DNA from: a virus
Virus record (IMG/VR): IMGVR_UViG_3300032092_000089
Span: 1 to 38,922 of that record
Length of the DNA stretch: 38,922 nucleotides
Direction: 5' to 3' (one strand)
Below are positions 14,751 to 24,118 of the stretch, piece after piece. Position numbers and translations under genes: made by a program. Under the pieces are notes generated by a model that saw only the letters and a list, made by a program, of their open reading frames with translations, searched no databases and was not told the DNA's origin. How positions within the stretch are numbered: the first letter of the stretch is position 1; each line of letters begins with the position of its first letter.

Positions 14751-16607
14751 ATGGCAAGTACGTATAGCAATCTCAAAATCCAGTTAATGACCACGGGTGA
14801 GAACTCGACCACGTGGGGCGACGTTACAAACGTCAACCTTGGTACGGCACTTGAAGAGGCCATTGTTGGTTCTAGCGACGTTACGTTTTCCAGCGCCAAC
14901 GTCACGCTGTCCCTCTCCAACACCAACGCTTCACAGGCTGCGCGTAACGTGCGGTTGCGCTGCACCGGCACAACTGGTGGCTCGACCCGTAACCTCGTGG
15001 TTCCCAGCATCGAGAAGCCGTACATCGTCCTGAACGATTGCGCGGACAGCATCCTTGTTAAGACCTCTGCTGGTAACGGCATCACCGTCCCTGCGGGTAA
15101 GACCATGTGGGTTTATAGCAATGGCACGGATGTAGTGGATGTCACCACGCACCTCACGTCGCTCACGCTTGCCACGGCGCTTCCTGTTCTCTCAGGAGGC
15201 ACAGGCTCCAACACTGCTTCGGGTGCACGGACTAACCTTGGCCTCGGCACAATCGCCACGCAGAACGCTAACGCTGTTGCCATCACTGGCGGCTCGATCA
15301 CGGGTATCACCGACCTTGCTATCGCTGATGGCGGCACAGGTGCTTCGACTGCTGCGGATGCACGGACCAATCTGGGTCTCGGTTCACTGGCTGTCCTCTC
15401 GTCGATCAACAACTCGAACTGGTCTGGCACCGCTCTGGCGGTAGCCAATGGCGGCACAGGCGCAACCGATGCGGCGACTGCTCGGACTAACCTCGGCGCT
15501 GGCACGGTCACTTCGGTTGCTGGTGCAGGCACAGTCAACGGTCTCACGCTCACCGGCACAGTTACTTCGTCTGGCTCGATCACGCTTGGCGGCACGCTCT
15601 CCGGCGTCAGCCTGACTTCGCAAGTCTCCGGTACACTTCCGATTGCTAATGGTGGTACGAACGCCACGACTGCTGGGGGTGCGCGCACCTCGCTCGGCTC
15701 GACCACGCTGGGCGATAACCTCTTCACAATCACTAACCCAAGTGCGGTTACATTCCCACGCTTCAACGCGGACAACACTGTCTCTGCTTTGGATGCCGCG
15801 ACTTTCCGGAGTGCCATCGGTGCGGGTACTAGTTCGGCCTCAGGCACGGTCACCAGTGTTTCTGGTACGGGCAGCGTCAACGGCCTCACCCTTACGGGCA
15901 CCGTTACCTCTTCGGGTTCACTTACCCTTGGTGGTTCTCTATCCAACGTCAACCTGTCAACCCAGATCACGGGCACTCTTGCAATCGGTAATGGCGGTAC
16001 AGGCGCAACCGATGCGGGCACCGCACGGTCTAACCTCGGCGTCCCATCTACCACGGGTTCCGGCGCAACCGGCAACTGGGGCATCAACGTCACGGGTAGC
16101 TCTGGCTCTTGCACGGGTAACGCAGCGACAGCTACGTCGGCTACGACGGCAGGTTCAGCAACCACAGCTACAACGGCTGGCTCGGTCACCAATGCGGTAA
16201 CTTTTACCAACACGGGTGGCGCAGCGGCAGGTACGACGTTCAATGGTTCCGCAGCGCGCACGGTTGACTATAGCACGGTAGGTGCACCTAAAGCAGACGG
16301 CACGGGCGCATCAGGCACTTGGGGTATCAATATCTCAGGGAACGCCAACTACGCTACGACTGCTGGGTCGGCTACAACTGCTACGACGGCTACGTCAGCG
16401 ACAAACGCTACCAATGCGACGAACGCAACGAACGCTACCAATGCGACGAACGCCACAAACGCAGCCAATCTCATCACGACCAACTTCTCCATCGTGGAAA
16501 GCGGTGGCGTCCTGTACTTTAAGTATGGCGGCACCAATATCGCTAAGCTAGAAAGCAACGGTGCGTTTACCGCGCTTAACAACGTCACAGCCTACGGGAG
16601 CATCTAA
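14751..16607 (+). CDS. Second fibre-like virion protein with GGTGAT repeats
   Basis: The protein has 618 residues. The N-terminal domain (MASTYSNLKIQLMTTGENS then TTWGDVTN-NLG-ALEEAI) is a familiar attachment domain of phage fibres. The shaft carries repeats near GGTGATDAATARTNLG and (S/T)GTVTSVxGxGxVNGLTLTGTVTS. The C-terminal third becomes low-complexity (TAGSATTATTAGS) and includes a run of Asn-Ala-Thr triplets before a short final strand domain ending ALNNVTAYGSI. Unlike the large fibre it lacks an S74 chaperone. It may be a shorter side fibre or the connector that carries the large fibre. Its TAA overlaps the next ATG. Confidence 0.8.
   Translation: MASTYSNLKIQLMTTGENSTTWGDVTNVNLGTALEEAIVGSSDVTFSSANVTLSLSNTNASQAARNVRLRCTGTTGGSTRNLVVPSIEKPYIVLNDCADSILVKTSAGNGITVPAGKTMWVYSNGTDVVDVTTHLTSLTLATALPVLSGGTGSNTASGARTNLGLGTIATQNANAVAITGGSITGITDLAIADGGTGASTAADARTNLGLGSLAVLSSINNSNWSGTALAVANGGTGATDAATARTNLGAGTVTSVAGAGTVNGLTLTGTVTSSGSITLGGTLSGVSLTSQVSGTLPIANGGTNATTAGGARTSLGSTTLGDNLFTITNPSAVTFPRFNADNTVSALDAATFRSAIGAGTSSASGTVTSVSGTGSVNGLTLTGTVTSSGSLTLGGSLSNVNLSTQITGTLAIGNGGTGATDAGTARSNLGVPSTTGSGATGNWGINVTGSSGSCTGNAATATSATTAGSATTATTAGSVTNAVTFTNTGGAAAGTTFNGSAARTVDYSTVGAPKADGTGASGTWGINISGNANYATTAGSATTATTATSATNATNATNATNATNATNATNAANLITTNFSIVESGGVLYFKYGGTNIAKLESNGAFTALNNVTAYGSI
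16401..16469 (+). repeat. Asn-Ala-Thr triplet run with 27-nt repeats
   Basis: This tract encodes alternating T-N-A units (seven in a row, then AAN). At DNA level a 23-base string beginning AACGCTACCAATGCG occurs at 16404 and again at 16431, 27 bases later. The tract can gain or lose nine-base units by slippage without breaking the frame. Confidence 0.75.
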
Positions 16608-17176
16608 TGCCTCTTCCATCTAGTGGACCGCTATCGCTATCCGACATCCAAGGTGAGTTTGGTGGGTCGAACCCCATCTCGCTAAGTGAGTATTACGCTG
16701 GTGGTGCACTGGTGCCCGCAGGGACAACGGGTACCTATGGCGCTGTGCCTTCCTCTGGCACGATTAGTATCCGGAACTTTTACGGTACGAGTAACGTCGT
16801 CATAGCTTTTACCTCCACGGGCGTTGAGGACGTTGCAGTAGAGCCAGATAGCGCACTTGCTGGGTATCAGATTAACAGTAACGGGCGTGATTATGCTGTA
16901 AACGGCACGTCGCTTATAACCACTGAGATAGAGCAGTGGGTTACACCCACGAGCGCTGCCAGTCAGTACGAAGTGTACCCTACAGTCACGTCGGGGACGC
17001 TTACATTTGGCTTCATAAATGCTTGGCTGGTGTTAAACACCAGCTATACTTGGTACGTAGAGCAGGTATCTTCTGGTGTAAAAACGGCAAGTATGTCCTT
17101 CCAAGTACGCAAAACAGGTACCGCTACAGTCCTTGATACGTGGACTGTGGACCTAACTGCAACGCGGAGCGCATAA
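16607..17176 (+). CDS. Beta-rich virion protein
   Basis: This 189-residue protein has an N-terminal block (MPLPSSGPLSLSDIQGEFGG, then PISLSEYYAGG) that I know from phage virion proteins. It continues as GTYGAVPSSGTISIRNFYGT, a second half of the same duplicated pattern. The remaining 120 residues are alternating beta strands, with Trp/Tyr pairs and an end resembling fibronectin-type folds, though this is not certain. Start and stop both overlap neighbours (TAATG on each side), so it is coupled to the fibre gene before it and to the tail protein after it. Exact function unknown. Confidence 0.65.
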   Translation: MPLPSSGPLSLSDIQGEFGGSNPISLSEYYAGGALVPAGTTGTYGAVPSSGTISIRNFYGTSNVVIAFTSTGVEDVAVEPDSALAGYQINSNGRDYAVNGTSLITTEIEQWVTPTSAASQYEVYPTVTSGTLTFGFINAWLVLNTSYTWYVEQVSSGVKTASMSFQVRKTGTATVLDTWTVDLTATRSA

Positions 17177-19098
17177 TGGCATTCATCAAGCTCCAGTTTA
17201 AGCCCGGTGTGAACCGCGACCAGACCGACTACTCAAACGAGGGCGGCTGGTATGAGTGTGACAAGATACGGTTTCGCTCGGGTTATCCGGAGAAGATTGG
17301 CGGCTGGGTAAAGACCACTCCGACTGCGTTTGATGGCGTGTGCCGCCAGATGTGGAACTGGATCACGACGTTTAACGATAACTTGCTGGCGCTTGGGACT
17401 GACACCAAAGCCTATATCGAGAACGGTGGTTATTATTACGACATCACGCCGTTTGGCGAAGCGCTTGCTGGGTCCAATAGCTTCGCGGTGACTAACACCT
17501 TGGACATAGTCACGGTTACGACGACCACTGCGCTTCCATCTTGGCTGGTAACAGGTGAGCCTGTGCTTGTAGCTGGGTTTGTATCTGCGCTTGGCGGTAT
17601 CCCCATCATCGAACTGAACGCAGTTCAGACGATTACCAAAACTGGGGCAAATAGCTTTACCTTTACGGTAGCGACACCTGCATCTTCTACCACGTCCGTA
17701 ACTGGCACGGGCTACACGGTGCAGGCTGAGATTGAACCCGGTAACGCCATTACAACCGCAGGTCTTGGTTGGGGTGCAGGGACTTGGGGGCGTGACGCTT
17801 GGGGTCTGGGTGCTACCACGGGCGGTATCAACCTTCCACAGCGCGACTGGTGGTTTGACAACTTCGACAATGACCTTGTGCTGAATATCCGCAACGGTGC
17901 ACCTTATTGGTGGGTTCGCGGTCCAACAGACGACCCCCAGACTGCATTGGCTACGCACGCTATTACCCTACAAGATTACGCGTCAGGCGAAGGTTACACG
18001 GCTGCCTCCGTCCCTGTGCAGGTTATGCAGTTGCTGGTATCGCAGCAGGACAAGCATCTTATCGCTTTTGGCGCGGTGCCTTTTGGTTCGACGAGCACGG
18101 CTGACTTTGACCCGTTGCTGATCCGCTGGGCTGACCAAGATACTCCGGGCGACTGGACGCCATCCACAACCAACACTGCTGGTGACCTACGCGTCTCGCG
18201 TGGTTCGCGTATCGTGCGCGCACTGCCAACACGTCAGGAAATCTTGGTTTGGACTGATACCAACCTCTATACGCTTCAGTTCCTCGGCACGACCGACGTG
18301 TTTGGTTTGCAGGAATATGCGGACAATATCTCGGTTGCCTCGCCGCGCTCCATGGCGTCGGCTGCAAATATCACCTACTGGATGGGCCAAGATAAGTTCT
18401 ACGCTTACACCGGTCGCGTCGAGACGCTGCCTTGCACCCTGCGTAACCACGTGTTCAACAACATCAACTTCGACCAGTCCGACCAAATCATCTGCGGCAC
18501 CAACGAGCAGTGGAATGAAATCTGGTGGTTCTACCCAACGGCTGATAGCGACTATAACAACGCTTACGTCATCTATAACCACCTTGAACGCATCTGGTAT
18601 TACGGTACGCTTGACCGCACGGCTTGGCTCGATACGCCGATCCGCCAGTATCCGCAGGCTGCGAACACGCCAATTACAGTTGAGGGCAGCACAGTAACCA
18701 CTGGTGATGGCTTCCTTTATAACCACGAAGACGGCATCGACGACGATGTTGATCCGATGGACAGCTACATCCAGTCCTCGGACTTTGACCTCGATGACGG
18801 TGACAACTTCATGCTCACCCGGCGTATACTGCCCGATGTCGGCTTTGATGGCTCGACCGCTGCATCTCCCGAAGTCACGTTCACCGTACGCCCGCGCAAC
18901 TTCCCCGGTAGTACGTTCAGCGCAGACGCTGCTGATACACAGCGCGTCATCGAGACTTCAGTTGGCGTCTACACCGATCAGGTCTTCATGCGCGCCCGTG
19001 CTCGCCAGATGGCGCTTAAAATCAGGTCCGAGACTCTTGGTGTCCAATGGCAGCTTGGCGCACCCCGCCTTGATGCACGCCCTGACGGGAGACGCTGA
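17176..19098 (+). CDS. Tail hub/nozzle-type protein (P22 gp10-like role)
   Basis: From ATG 17176, which overlaps the previous TAA, this protein has 640 residues. The start MAFIKLQFKPGVNRDQTDYSN is followed by GGWYECDKIRFRSGYPEKIGGW, a signature I associate with a large conserved virion protein of short-tailed environmental phages. The rest is beta-rich with regularly spaced Trp/Tyr/Gly, such as WNWITTFNDNLLALGTDTKAY and ILVWTDTNLYTLQFLGTTDVFG, compatible with a beta-propeller. In P22-like and T7-like tails the hub or nozzle (gp10 and gp12) has this size and fold, so I infer the same role. A sequence link to those proteins is not visible by eye. Confidence 0.6.
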   Translation: MAFIKLQFKPGVNRDQTDYSNEGGWYECDKIRFRSGYPEKIGGWVKTTPTAFDGVCRQMWNWITTFNDNLLALGTDTKAYIENGGYYYDITPFGEALAGSNSFAVTNTLDIVTVTTTTALPSWLVTGEPVLVAGFVSALGGIPIIELNAVQTITKTGANSFTFTVATPASSTTSVTGTGYTVQAEIEPGNAITTAGLGWGAGTWGRDAWGLGATTGGINLPQRDWWFDNFDNDLVLNIRNGAPYWWVRGPTDDPQTALATHAITLQDYASGEGYTAASVPVQVMQLLVSQQDKHLIAFGAVPFGSTSTADFDPLLIRWADQDTPGDWTPSTTNTAGDLRVSRGSRIVRALPTRQEILVWTDTNLYTLQFLGTTDVFGLQEYADNISVASPRSMASAANITYWMGQDKFYAYTGRVETLPCTLRNHVFNNINFDQSDQIICGTNEQWNEIWWFYPTADSDYNNAYVIYNHLERIWYYGTLDRTAWLDTPIRQYPQAANTPITVEGSTVTTGDGFLYNHEDGIDDDVDPMDSYIQSSDFDLDDGDNFMLTRRILPDVGFDGSTAASPEVTFTVRPRNFPGSTFSADAADTQRVIETSVGVYTDQVFMRARARQMALKIRSETLGVQWQLGAPRLDARPDGRR

Positions 19099-20042
19099 TG
19101 GCTCTCGACAAGTTCAAAGCCGCACCACTACCCAACCCTCCGGCGCAGTACGACCCGCAGTATATGCGGCAGGTTATCCGCGTGTTGGAAACTTACTTCT
19201 CGCAGCTTGACTCCCGTACCCCTAACAATGCGCAGCAATACACTGCTGATGCTTTCATAGGTGGTAGCTTCAGCGGCACCTCGGTAAACTCAACCAGTGT
19301 TAACACAATCGCGCTCGATGCAGTAACAGCAGATATTGATACGCAGGTCTCTGACCGCATCTTTACCGACTACCTCAACACCTACGCGCATCGCAACGGC
19401 AGCCAGATTTCTGACCACATCATGGCGCAGGACGTCTACGCTGACTTCCTCTATGGGGATGGGCGCTACGTATCGACGCCGTACAACCAGCTATCGAGCG
19501 ACCAAGACCAGACCGCTGCTAGCGTGGCCGTTGCCTATGCTATTACTCTCAATACTGACGAGTTTCCCAACGGCATCTCCGTCGTCAGCAATTCACGCAT
19601 CACCTTCGCGCAGCAGGGCATCTATAACGTAGCCTACAGCATCCAGTTTAAAAACACGACTAATGACCAGCAGGACATCGACATCTGGCTGCGATATAAC
19701 GGGACTGACATCGCCAACTCCAACAGCCGGTTCACCATCCCTGCACGTAAATCTGCGGGAGACCCGTCGCACCTCATTGCTGTAACGCCCATCATGGTCG
19801 ATATCCCTGCGGACAATGGCTACGTCGAGATTATGTGGCGCGTCGAGAACACAGGCGTGTCGATTGAACACTTCCCAGCCGTTGCTGCTAGCCCCGGTGT
19901 AACCCCTGCAATACCGGCTACGCCGTCTGTGATTGTGGGTGTAACGCACGTTTCTGCACAATTTCCCCCAGTAACACGTGTAGCACCACTTCCGGTATTT
20001 GGTTTTGGTGAAATTGGCGCTATAAGCGTAGTCACAAGGTAG
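19098..20042 (+). CDS. Virion protein with C-terminal C1q-like jelly-roll
   Basis: The protein has 314 residues, and its ATG overlaps the preceding TGA. The N-terminus (AAPLPNPPAQYDPQYMRQVIRVLETY) with FSQLDS is a short conserved anchor seen in phage structural proteins. The middle is polar with several D/T/S-rich segments. Residues about 160-255 form a domain with ISVVSNSRITFAQQGIYNVA, paired strands and VEIMWRVENTGVSIEHF. This resembles the C1q/TNF-like jelly-roll found at fibre tips. The end is a Pro/Val-rich tail (PGVTPAIPATPSVIVGV). A receptor-binding or tail-tip role is plausible. The domain call rests on pattern only. Confidence 0.6.
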   Translation: MALDKFKAAPLPNPPAQYDPQYMRQVIRVLETYFSQLDSRTPNNAQQYTADAFIGGSFSGTSVNSTSVNTIALDAVTADIDTQVSDRIFTDYLNTYAHRNGSQISDHIMAQDVYADFLYGDGRYVSTPYNQLSSDQDQTAASVAVAYAITLNTDEFPNGISVVSNSRITFAQQGIYNVAYSIQFKNTTNDQQDIDIWLRYNGTDIANSNSRFTIPARKSAGDPSHLIAVTPIMVDIPADNGYVEIMWRVENTGVSIEHFPAVAASPGVTPAIPATPSVIVGVTHVSAQFPPVTRVAPLPVFGFGEIGAISVVTR

Positions 20043-20048
20043 GTAATT

Positions 20049-21671
20049 ATGATGGACATGCAGGCTGCTCCGCCAACATACGCAGAAATGAACACTGGGC
20101 GACCCCCAGTTGGTAACCCTCCCACGCTTGGACAGCAGGTTCCGGGCATGTCTGGTGGCCTGCCTTCGCAGGGTGGTCTCTCGGTTCTTGCTAACCCAAT
20201 GGCAAAGCAGCTTCAGAGCTTCGGACGTGGTGATGACTCCATGCTCGTCCACATGACACCGGGCGAGGTTAACAGCCTTCAAGGTCTGGCTATGGCTACA
20301 GGCGGCTCCCTCACCATCAACCCCCACACTGGCCTCCCAGAAGCTGGCTGGCTCGGCAAACTCCTCCCGACGATCCTTGGTGCAGCCCTAGCGGCTACTG
20401 GCGTCGGTGCTCCACTTGCTGCTGGTATCGTAGGCGCAGGTCAGTTTGCACGCACCGGTAGTTTGAAGAAAGGCTTGATGGCCGGTCTCGGTGCCTTCGG
20501 TGGTGCAGGTATGGCCGGTATGGCTGGTGTTGGTGGTAAGCTCGCAGGTGGTAATGCCTTTGGCCTGCTCAGCGATAAGGCAGGTATGTTTGGTGCTAAT
20601 ATGGGTCTTGGTGCTGCGGCTAACCCCATCGGGGCGTACATTAATAGCCCAGAGTTTGCGAAGCAGTTCGCTACAAAGTTTGGCGGTCAAGCCGCCGGAG
20701 CCGGGGCAAACACCGCTGCGGGCGTAGAAGCTATTTTGAAAAGCCCAGATATGTCTTCGCTAGGTGCGGGGGCAGCGGCCCCCACTGTGACTGCACCGAC
20801 CGTAGCTACACCGGCTTTAGCGGCACCTACGGCTCAAGTAGGTGGCGGCGCACAGTTCACAGGCGGCTTAGGTTCGCGCTTCGGCCAAGCCGTGCGTTCT
20901 GGCCTCCCTGCCGGTACTCCCGGTATGATTTCTAAAGCCGCGCCTATGATGGCAGGTATGGGCGTCCTAAACAACGTATCCAGCGCAACCGCTCCCTCAG
21001 GCGGCACCATGGGTTCGGATGGCGTTATAGATAACTCTTATGCCGGTCCGTATACTGCGCAGAAGCGTACGCCGAGCTTTGCTAAGGACACCAGTGAAAT
21101 CCTTGGTTCGTCTAAGGAGCGCCGCTACTTCGACATCGACATGCCTGAAGTTTACAACGTGCAGGGGCAAGTTGTGCAGCCGGGATCGTCCACTGCGCGA
21201 GGTACACCCATACTACAAAATGTCCTTAACCCCAATGCGAAGAAGGGCCAGAACCGGTACAACCAGATATTTACCCCATACATGATCGGCCCTGAGGAAG
21301 AAGGCTATGCCGATGGTGGTGAAGTCGAACTGGCCGATGGAGCCTTTGTGCTCGACGCTCGCACGGTGTCTGAGATGGGCAACGGCAGCAGCAACGCAGG
21401 TATGGAAGCTCTTCGTCGTATTGGTGGTAAGCCAATCAAAGGCCCGGGTGATGGAGTAAGTGATAGTATCCCTGCTCGTATTGGTCGCGACCAGCCTGCT
21501 CGGGTCGCTCGCGATGAAGTAGTTATCCCTGCTGAAGCAGTGCGTAGGATTGGTAAAGGTAACCAGAAGCGCGGTGCTGATAAACTCTATGCGCTTATGG
21601 ATAAGGCTCACAAAGCTCGGAAGAAAGCCAAGCGTGGGCAGGATACTAAACTTCGTCGGGGTCTCGTGTAA
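20049..21671 (+). CDS. Probable internal virion (ejection) protein
   Basis: The protein has 540 residues. After a Pro-rich start there is a central Gly/Ala-rich hydrophobic region (GKLLPTILGAALAATGVGAP and AGLGAFGGAGMAGMAGVGG), likely membrane-inserting. The C-terminal part has a block I recognise from phage internal proteins: YADGGEVELADGAFVLDART, VSEMGNGSSNAG, GPGDGVSDSIPARIG, ARVARDEVVIPAEAVRRIG, and a basic end (LMDKAHKARKKAKRGQDTK). It starts the block of large proteins after the tail hub. In P22- and T7-like phages this is where the proteins released with the DNA are encoded. An ejection role is therefore inferred. Its stop overlaps the next start. Confidence 0.65.
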   Translation: MMDMQAAPPTYAEMNTGRPPVGNPPTLGQQVPGMSGGLPSQGGLSVLANPMAKQLQSFGRGDDSMLVHMTPGEVNSLQGLAMATGGSLTINPHTGLPEAGWLGKLLPTILGAALAATGVGAPLAAGIVGAGQFARTGSLKKGLMAGLGAFGGAGMAGMAGVGGKLAGGNAFGLLSDKAGMFGANMGLGAAANPIGAYINSPEFAKQFATKFGGQAAGAGANTAAGVEAILKSPDMSSLGAGAAAPTVTAPTVATPALAAPTAQVGGGAQFTGGLGSRFGQAVRSGLPAGTPGMISKAAPMMAGMGVLNNVSSATAPSGGTMGSDGVIDNSYAGPYTAQKRTPSFAKDTSEILGSSKERRYFDIDMPEVYNVQGQVVQPGSSTARGTPILQNVLNPNAKKGQNRYNQIFTPYMIGPEEEGYADGGEVELADGAFVLDARTVSEMGNGSSNAGMEALRRIGGKPIKGPGDGVSDSIPARIGRDQPARVARDEVVIPAEAVRRIGKGNQKRGADKLYALMDKAHKARKKAKRGQDTKLRRGLV

Positions 21672-22111
21672 TGGAAGTAAGTCTGGTTCCTCCCCAGTTG
21701 GTTGAAGGGCTTTGGCCTCGCATCTTTCCGTACCTGAGCAGTGCTTCGGAATATACTTTCGGGCGTTACGAACCAGAGGACATCATTGAGACCGTACTTA
21801 ACGGTCAGGCGCATCTTTGGGTTGTGCTCGACGGGGACGATATTAAGGGGGTTACAATCACCCGCTTCTGGCAGTACCCACGCAAGAATTGCCTCGATTT
21901 GGTCTTTCTTGCTGGCGACGATGGGTTTAGTTGGAAAGACGAAATGCTGTCCACACTTCAGAATTGGGCACGTGATAGCGGATGTGATGTTATCGAAGCA
22001 TCAGGCAGGCTCGGGCTTGCACGTGCTTTTAAAGATGACGGATATCGTGTATTGTGGCAAGTGTTTGAATTACCCGTAGCTGAAGCGGGCTTTGGAGGTC
22101 AGAATGGCTAA
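21671..22111 (+). CDS. T7 gp13-like internal virion protein (GNAT fold)
   Basis: The protein has 146 residues. The layout fits a GNAT acyltransferase-like fold: an N-terminal helix pair (PQLVEGLWPRIFPYLSSAS), strands around LWVVLDGDDIKGVTITRFW, a helix (KDEMLSTLQNWARDSG) and a final strand-turn region (EASGRLGLARAFKDDGYRVLWQ). The size and fold resemble phage T7 gp13, an internal virion protein with a GNAT-like fold. The classical acetyl-CoA loop (Q/RxxGxG/A) is not obvious, so an enzymatic role is doubtful and a scaffold role inside the particle is more likely. Start overlaps the preceding TAA (TAATG). The call is by pattern and place between two ejection-type genes. Confidence 0.6.
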   Translation: MEVSLVPPQLVEGLWPRIFPYLSSASEYTFGRYEPEDIIETVLNGQAHLWVVLDGDDIKGVTITRFWQYPRKNCLDLVFLAGDDGFSWKDEMLSTLQNWARDSGCDVIEASGRLGLARAFKDDGYRVLWQVFELPVAEAGFGGQNG

Positions 22112-24116
22112 GGGTGGCAGCAGCAATCAACCAGTCAAGCAAGAGGTAACCCAGTCTAACCTCCCCGAATATGCACGCCCTTACTTTGAAGGGTTGATGA
22201 CGCGTGCGGGTACCGAACTGACCAAGGGTTACACACCCTACGGACAGGAGCGCATTGCTGGGTTCACACCTGAGCAACAGCAGCTTCAAAAAAATATTCT
22301 AAGCCAGCAGACTCCGGGTGAGTTCGGGCAAGCTGGTGATCTGGCTTCTGCTGCGGGCCTCGGTTCGTTGCAGGCTTCACAATATGACGCCGGTCAGTTT
22401 GGCGCACAGCAGATCGGTATGCCCAACCTTCAGCAATATAGCATGAGTGGGCCATCTAACGTACAAGCGCAGCAATACGGTTCGCCACAGATGCAAGCTG
22501 CTCAAACTGGCTTCAGCCCACAGGTGCAAGCCTACATGATGGGTGGCGCTCGTGATGTTGGTGCACAGGGTATCTCGGCGCAGGACATGCAGGCCGCGCG
22601 GTCGGGTTACCGTCCCGACCTTGAAGCATTCCAGATGGGTCCTGCCGAACGGATTGGTGGTTATGATGTAAATGCCCCCATGATGCAGGCTGCGCAGACA
22701 AGCTATGGTCAAGGTCCGCTTGAGCAGTTCCGTATGGAAGGGCCACAGGCTTTTGGTTTAGCGCAGGCCCAGCAGTATATGTCGCCATTTGCGGAAGCCG
22801 TAATGGAACCGCAGAAGCGCGAAGCTATCCGTAGCGCGAAGCAGTCGCAGCTTGTTCAAGACCTTGGCGCTGCACGTCAGGGCACTTATGGTGGGTCTCG
22901 CCAGCTTCTTGCTGGATTGGAGCGCGAACGCAACCTCGGTCAGCAGCTTGGTGATATCGAAGCCAAGGGTCGGCAGGCAGCGTACGAAAGTGCACAACAG
23001 CAGTTTGAGCGTGACCGCGCAGCGGGCCTCACCGCAGGGCAACAAAACCTCCAAGCAGCACTTCAACAGCAGCAGTTGGGCGTCAGCACCGGCTTGCAAG
23101 CATCCTTGGCTAACCTGTCCAACGAGCAGCAAGCCAACGTCAACAATCAGGCCATGCAGTTCCAAGCGCAGGGTATGTCTGCAGATAACGCCATGAAGGC
23201 GGCGCTGGCCAACCAGCAGGCTGGCCTCACCACGGGTCAACAGAACCTCGCGGCGCGTCTCGGTGTGCAGGAACTGGGTGCACAGCAAGGTCTTCAGGTT
23301 GCGATGCAGAACTTGTCGAACGAGCAGCAGGCTGCGGTTAATAACCAAGCCCAGCAGTTCCAAGCGCAAGGCATGAACGCCGACAACGCTCTACGTGCAG
23401 CACTGGCCAATCAGGGTGTGGACGTCACACGGGCACAGGCAAACCAGCAAGCCCAGATGCAGGCGCAGCAGCTTAGCACCCAGACGGGTATGCAGACGGC
23501 ACTGGCTAACCTCGACGCAGCCTCACAGGCTAATGTCCAGAACTTGGCAGCGCAGCTTCAGCAACAAGGTCTTAACCAGCAGCAAGCGCTGCAAGCTGCC
23601 TTGGCCAACCAGCAGGCGCAGCTTACGACGGGCCAGCAGAACCTTAGCGCCGCGCTGGATACTCAGCGTCTGGGTGCTCAAACAGGTCTTGCTGCGCTTC
23701 AGTCTAACCAGCAGGCGGACCTTGAGCGTCAGCGTATGCGTGAACAGTCCCGTCAGTTTGGAGCACAGCAGCGCCTCGCAGGTCTCGGGCAGGCAGGTCA
23801 GATGGGCCAGACCCTTACCAATATCGGTTCGGCTCGCTCTCAGGCGGACCTTGCGCGGTTTGGCCAACAGACACAGACTGCGGCGCAACAGCAAGCCCTT
23901 CAGCAGCAGTATCTCGACATGGCGTATCAGGACTTCATGCGCCAGCGTGACTACCCGATGGAGCAGTTACAGCAGTATAGCAGCTTGCTACGGGGCGTCC
24001 CGGTCACGCCGTCTTCGACGACCTCGACATACGCGCAACAGCCGGGTATTGGGCAGCAGCTTCTTGGTACGGGCCTCGGCGCGGCCAGCATCTATAAGAC
24101 TTTTGCGGGGGCATAA
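22104..24116 (+). CDS. Gln/Ala-rich coiled-coil internal virion protein
   Basis: From ATG 22104 this protein has 670 residues, with GGAGGT at 22094-22099 as ribosome binding site; an upstream TTG is less likely. Residues about 20-60 (LPEYARPYFEGLMTRAGTEL and FTPEQQQLQKNI) form a conserved start. The middle is dominated by Gln, Ala, Asn and Leu in degenerate repeats (AALANQQAGLTTGQQNLAA, NNQAQQFQAQGMNADNALRA and similar). They suggest long helices able to bundle. The C-terminal block AYQDFMRQRDYPMEQLQQY then SSLLRGVP is widespread in phage internal proteins. It may form the trans-envelope conduit or core with its neighbours. Function is inference from family-like features and position. Confidence 0.7.
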   Translation: MAKGGSSNQPVKQEVTQSNLPEYARPYFEGLMTRAGTELTKGYTPYGQERIAGFTPEQQQLQKNILSQQTPGEFGQAGDLASAAGLGSLQASQYDAGQFGAQQIGMPNLQQYSMSGPSNVQAQQYGSPQMQAAQTGFSPQVQAYMMGGARDVGAQGISAQDMQAARSGYRPDLEAFQMGPAERIGGYDVNAPMMQAAQTSYGQGPLEQFRMEGPQAFGLAQAQQYMSPFAEAVMEPQKREAIRSAKQSQLVQDLGAARQGTYGGSRQLLAGLERERNLGQQLGDIEAKGRQAAYESAQQQFERDRAAGLTAGQQNLQAALQQQQLGVSTGLQASLANLSNEQQANVNNQAMQFQAQGMSADNAMKAALANQQAGLTTGQQNLAARLGVQELGAQQGLQVAMQNLSNEQQAAVNNQAQQFQAQGMNADNALRAALANQGVDVTRAQANQQAQMQAQQLSTQTGMQTALANLDAASQANVQNLAAQLQQQGLNQQQALQAALANQQAQLTTGQQNLSAALDTQRLGAQTGLAALQSNQQADLERQRMREQSRQFGAQQRLAGLGQAGQMGQTLTNIGSARSQADLARFGQQTQTAAQQQALQQQYLDMAYQDFMRQRDYPMEQLQQYSSLLRGVPVTPSSTTSTYAQQPGIGQQLLGTGLGAASIYKTFAGA

Positions 24117-24118
24117 TC

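Noticed and set aside
15113-16261. Long open frame on the minus strand (382 codons) opposite the second fibre gene
   Set aside because: It mirrors the repetitive Gly/Thr/Ala codons of the fibre, gives a Pro/Val/Glu-rich product and has no ribosome binding site.
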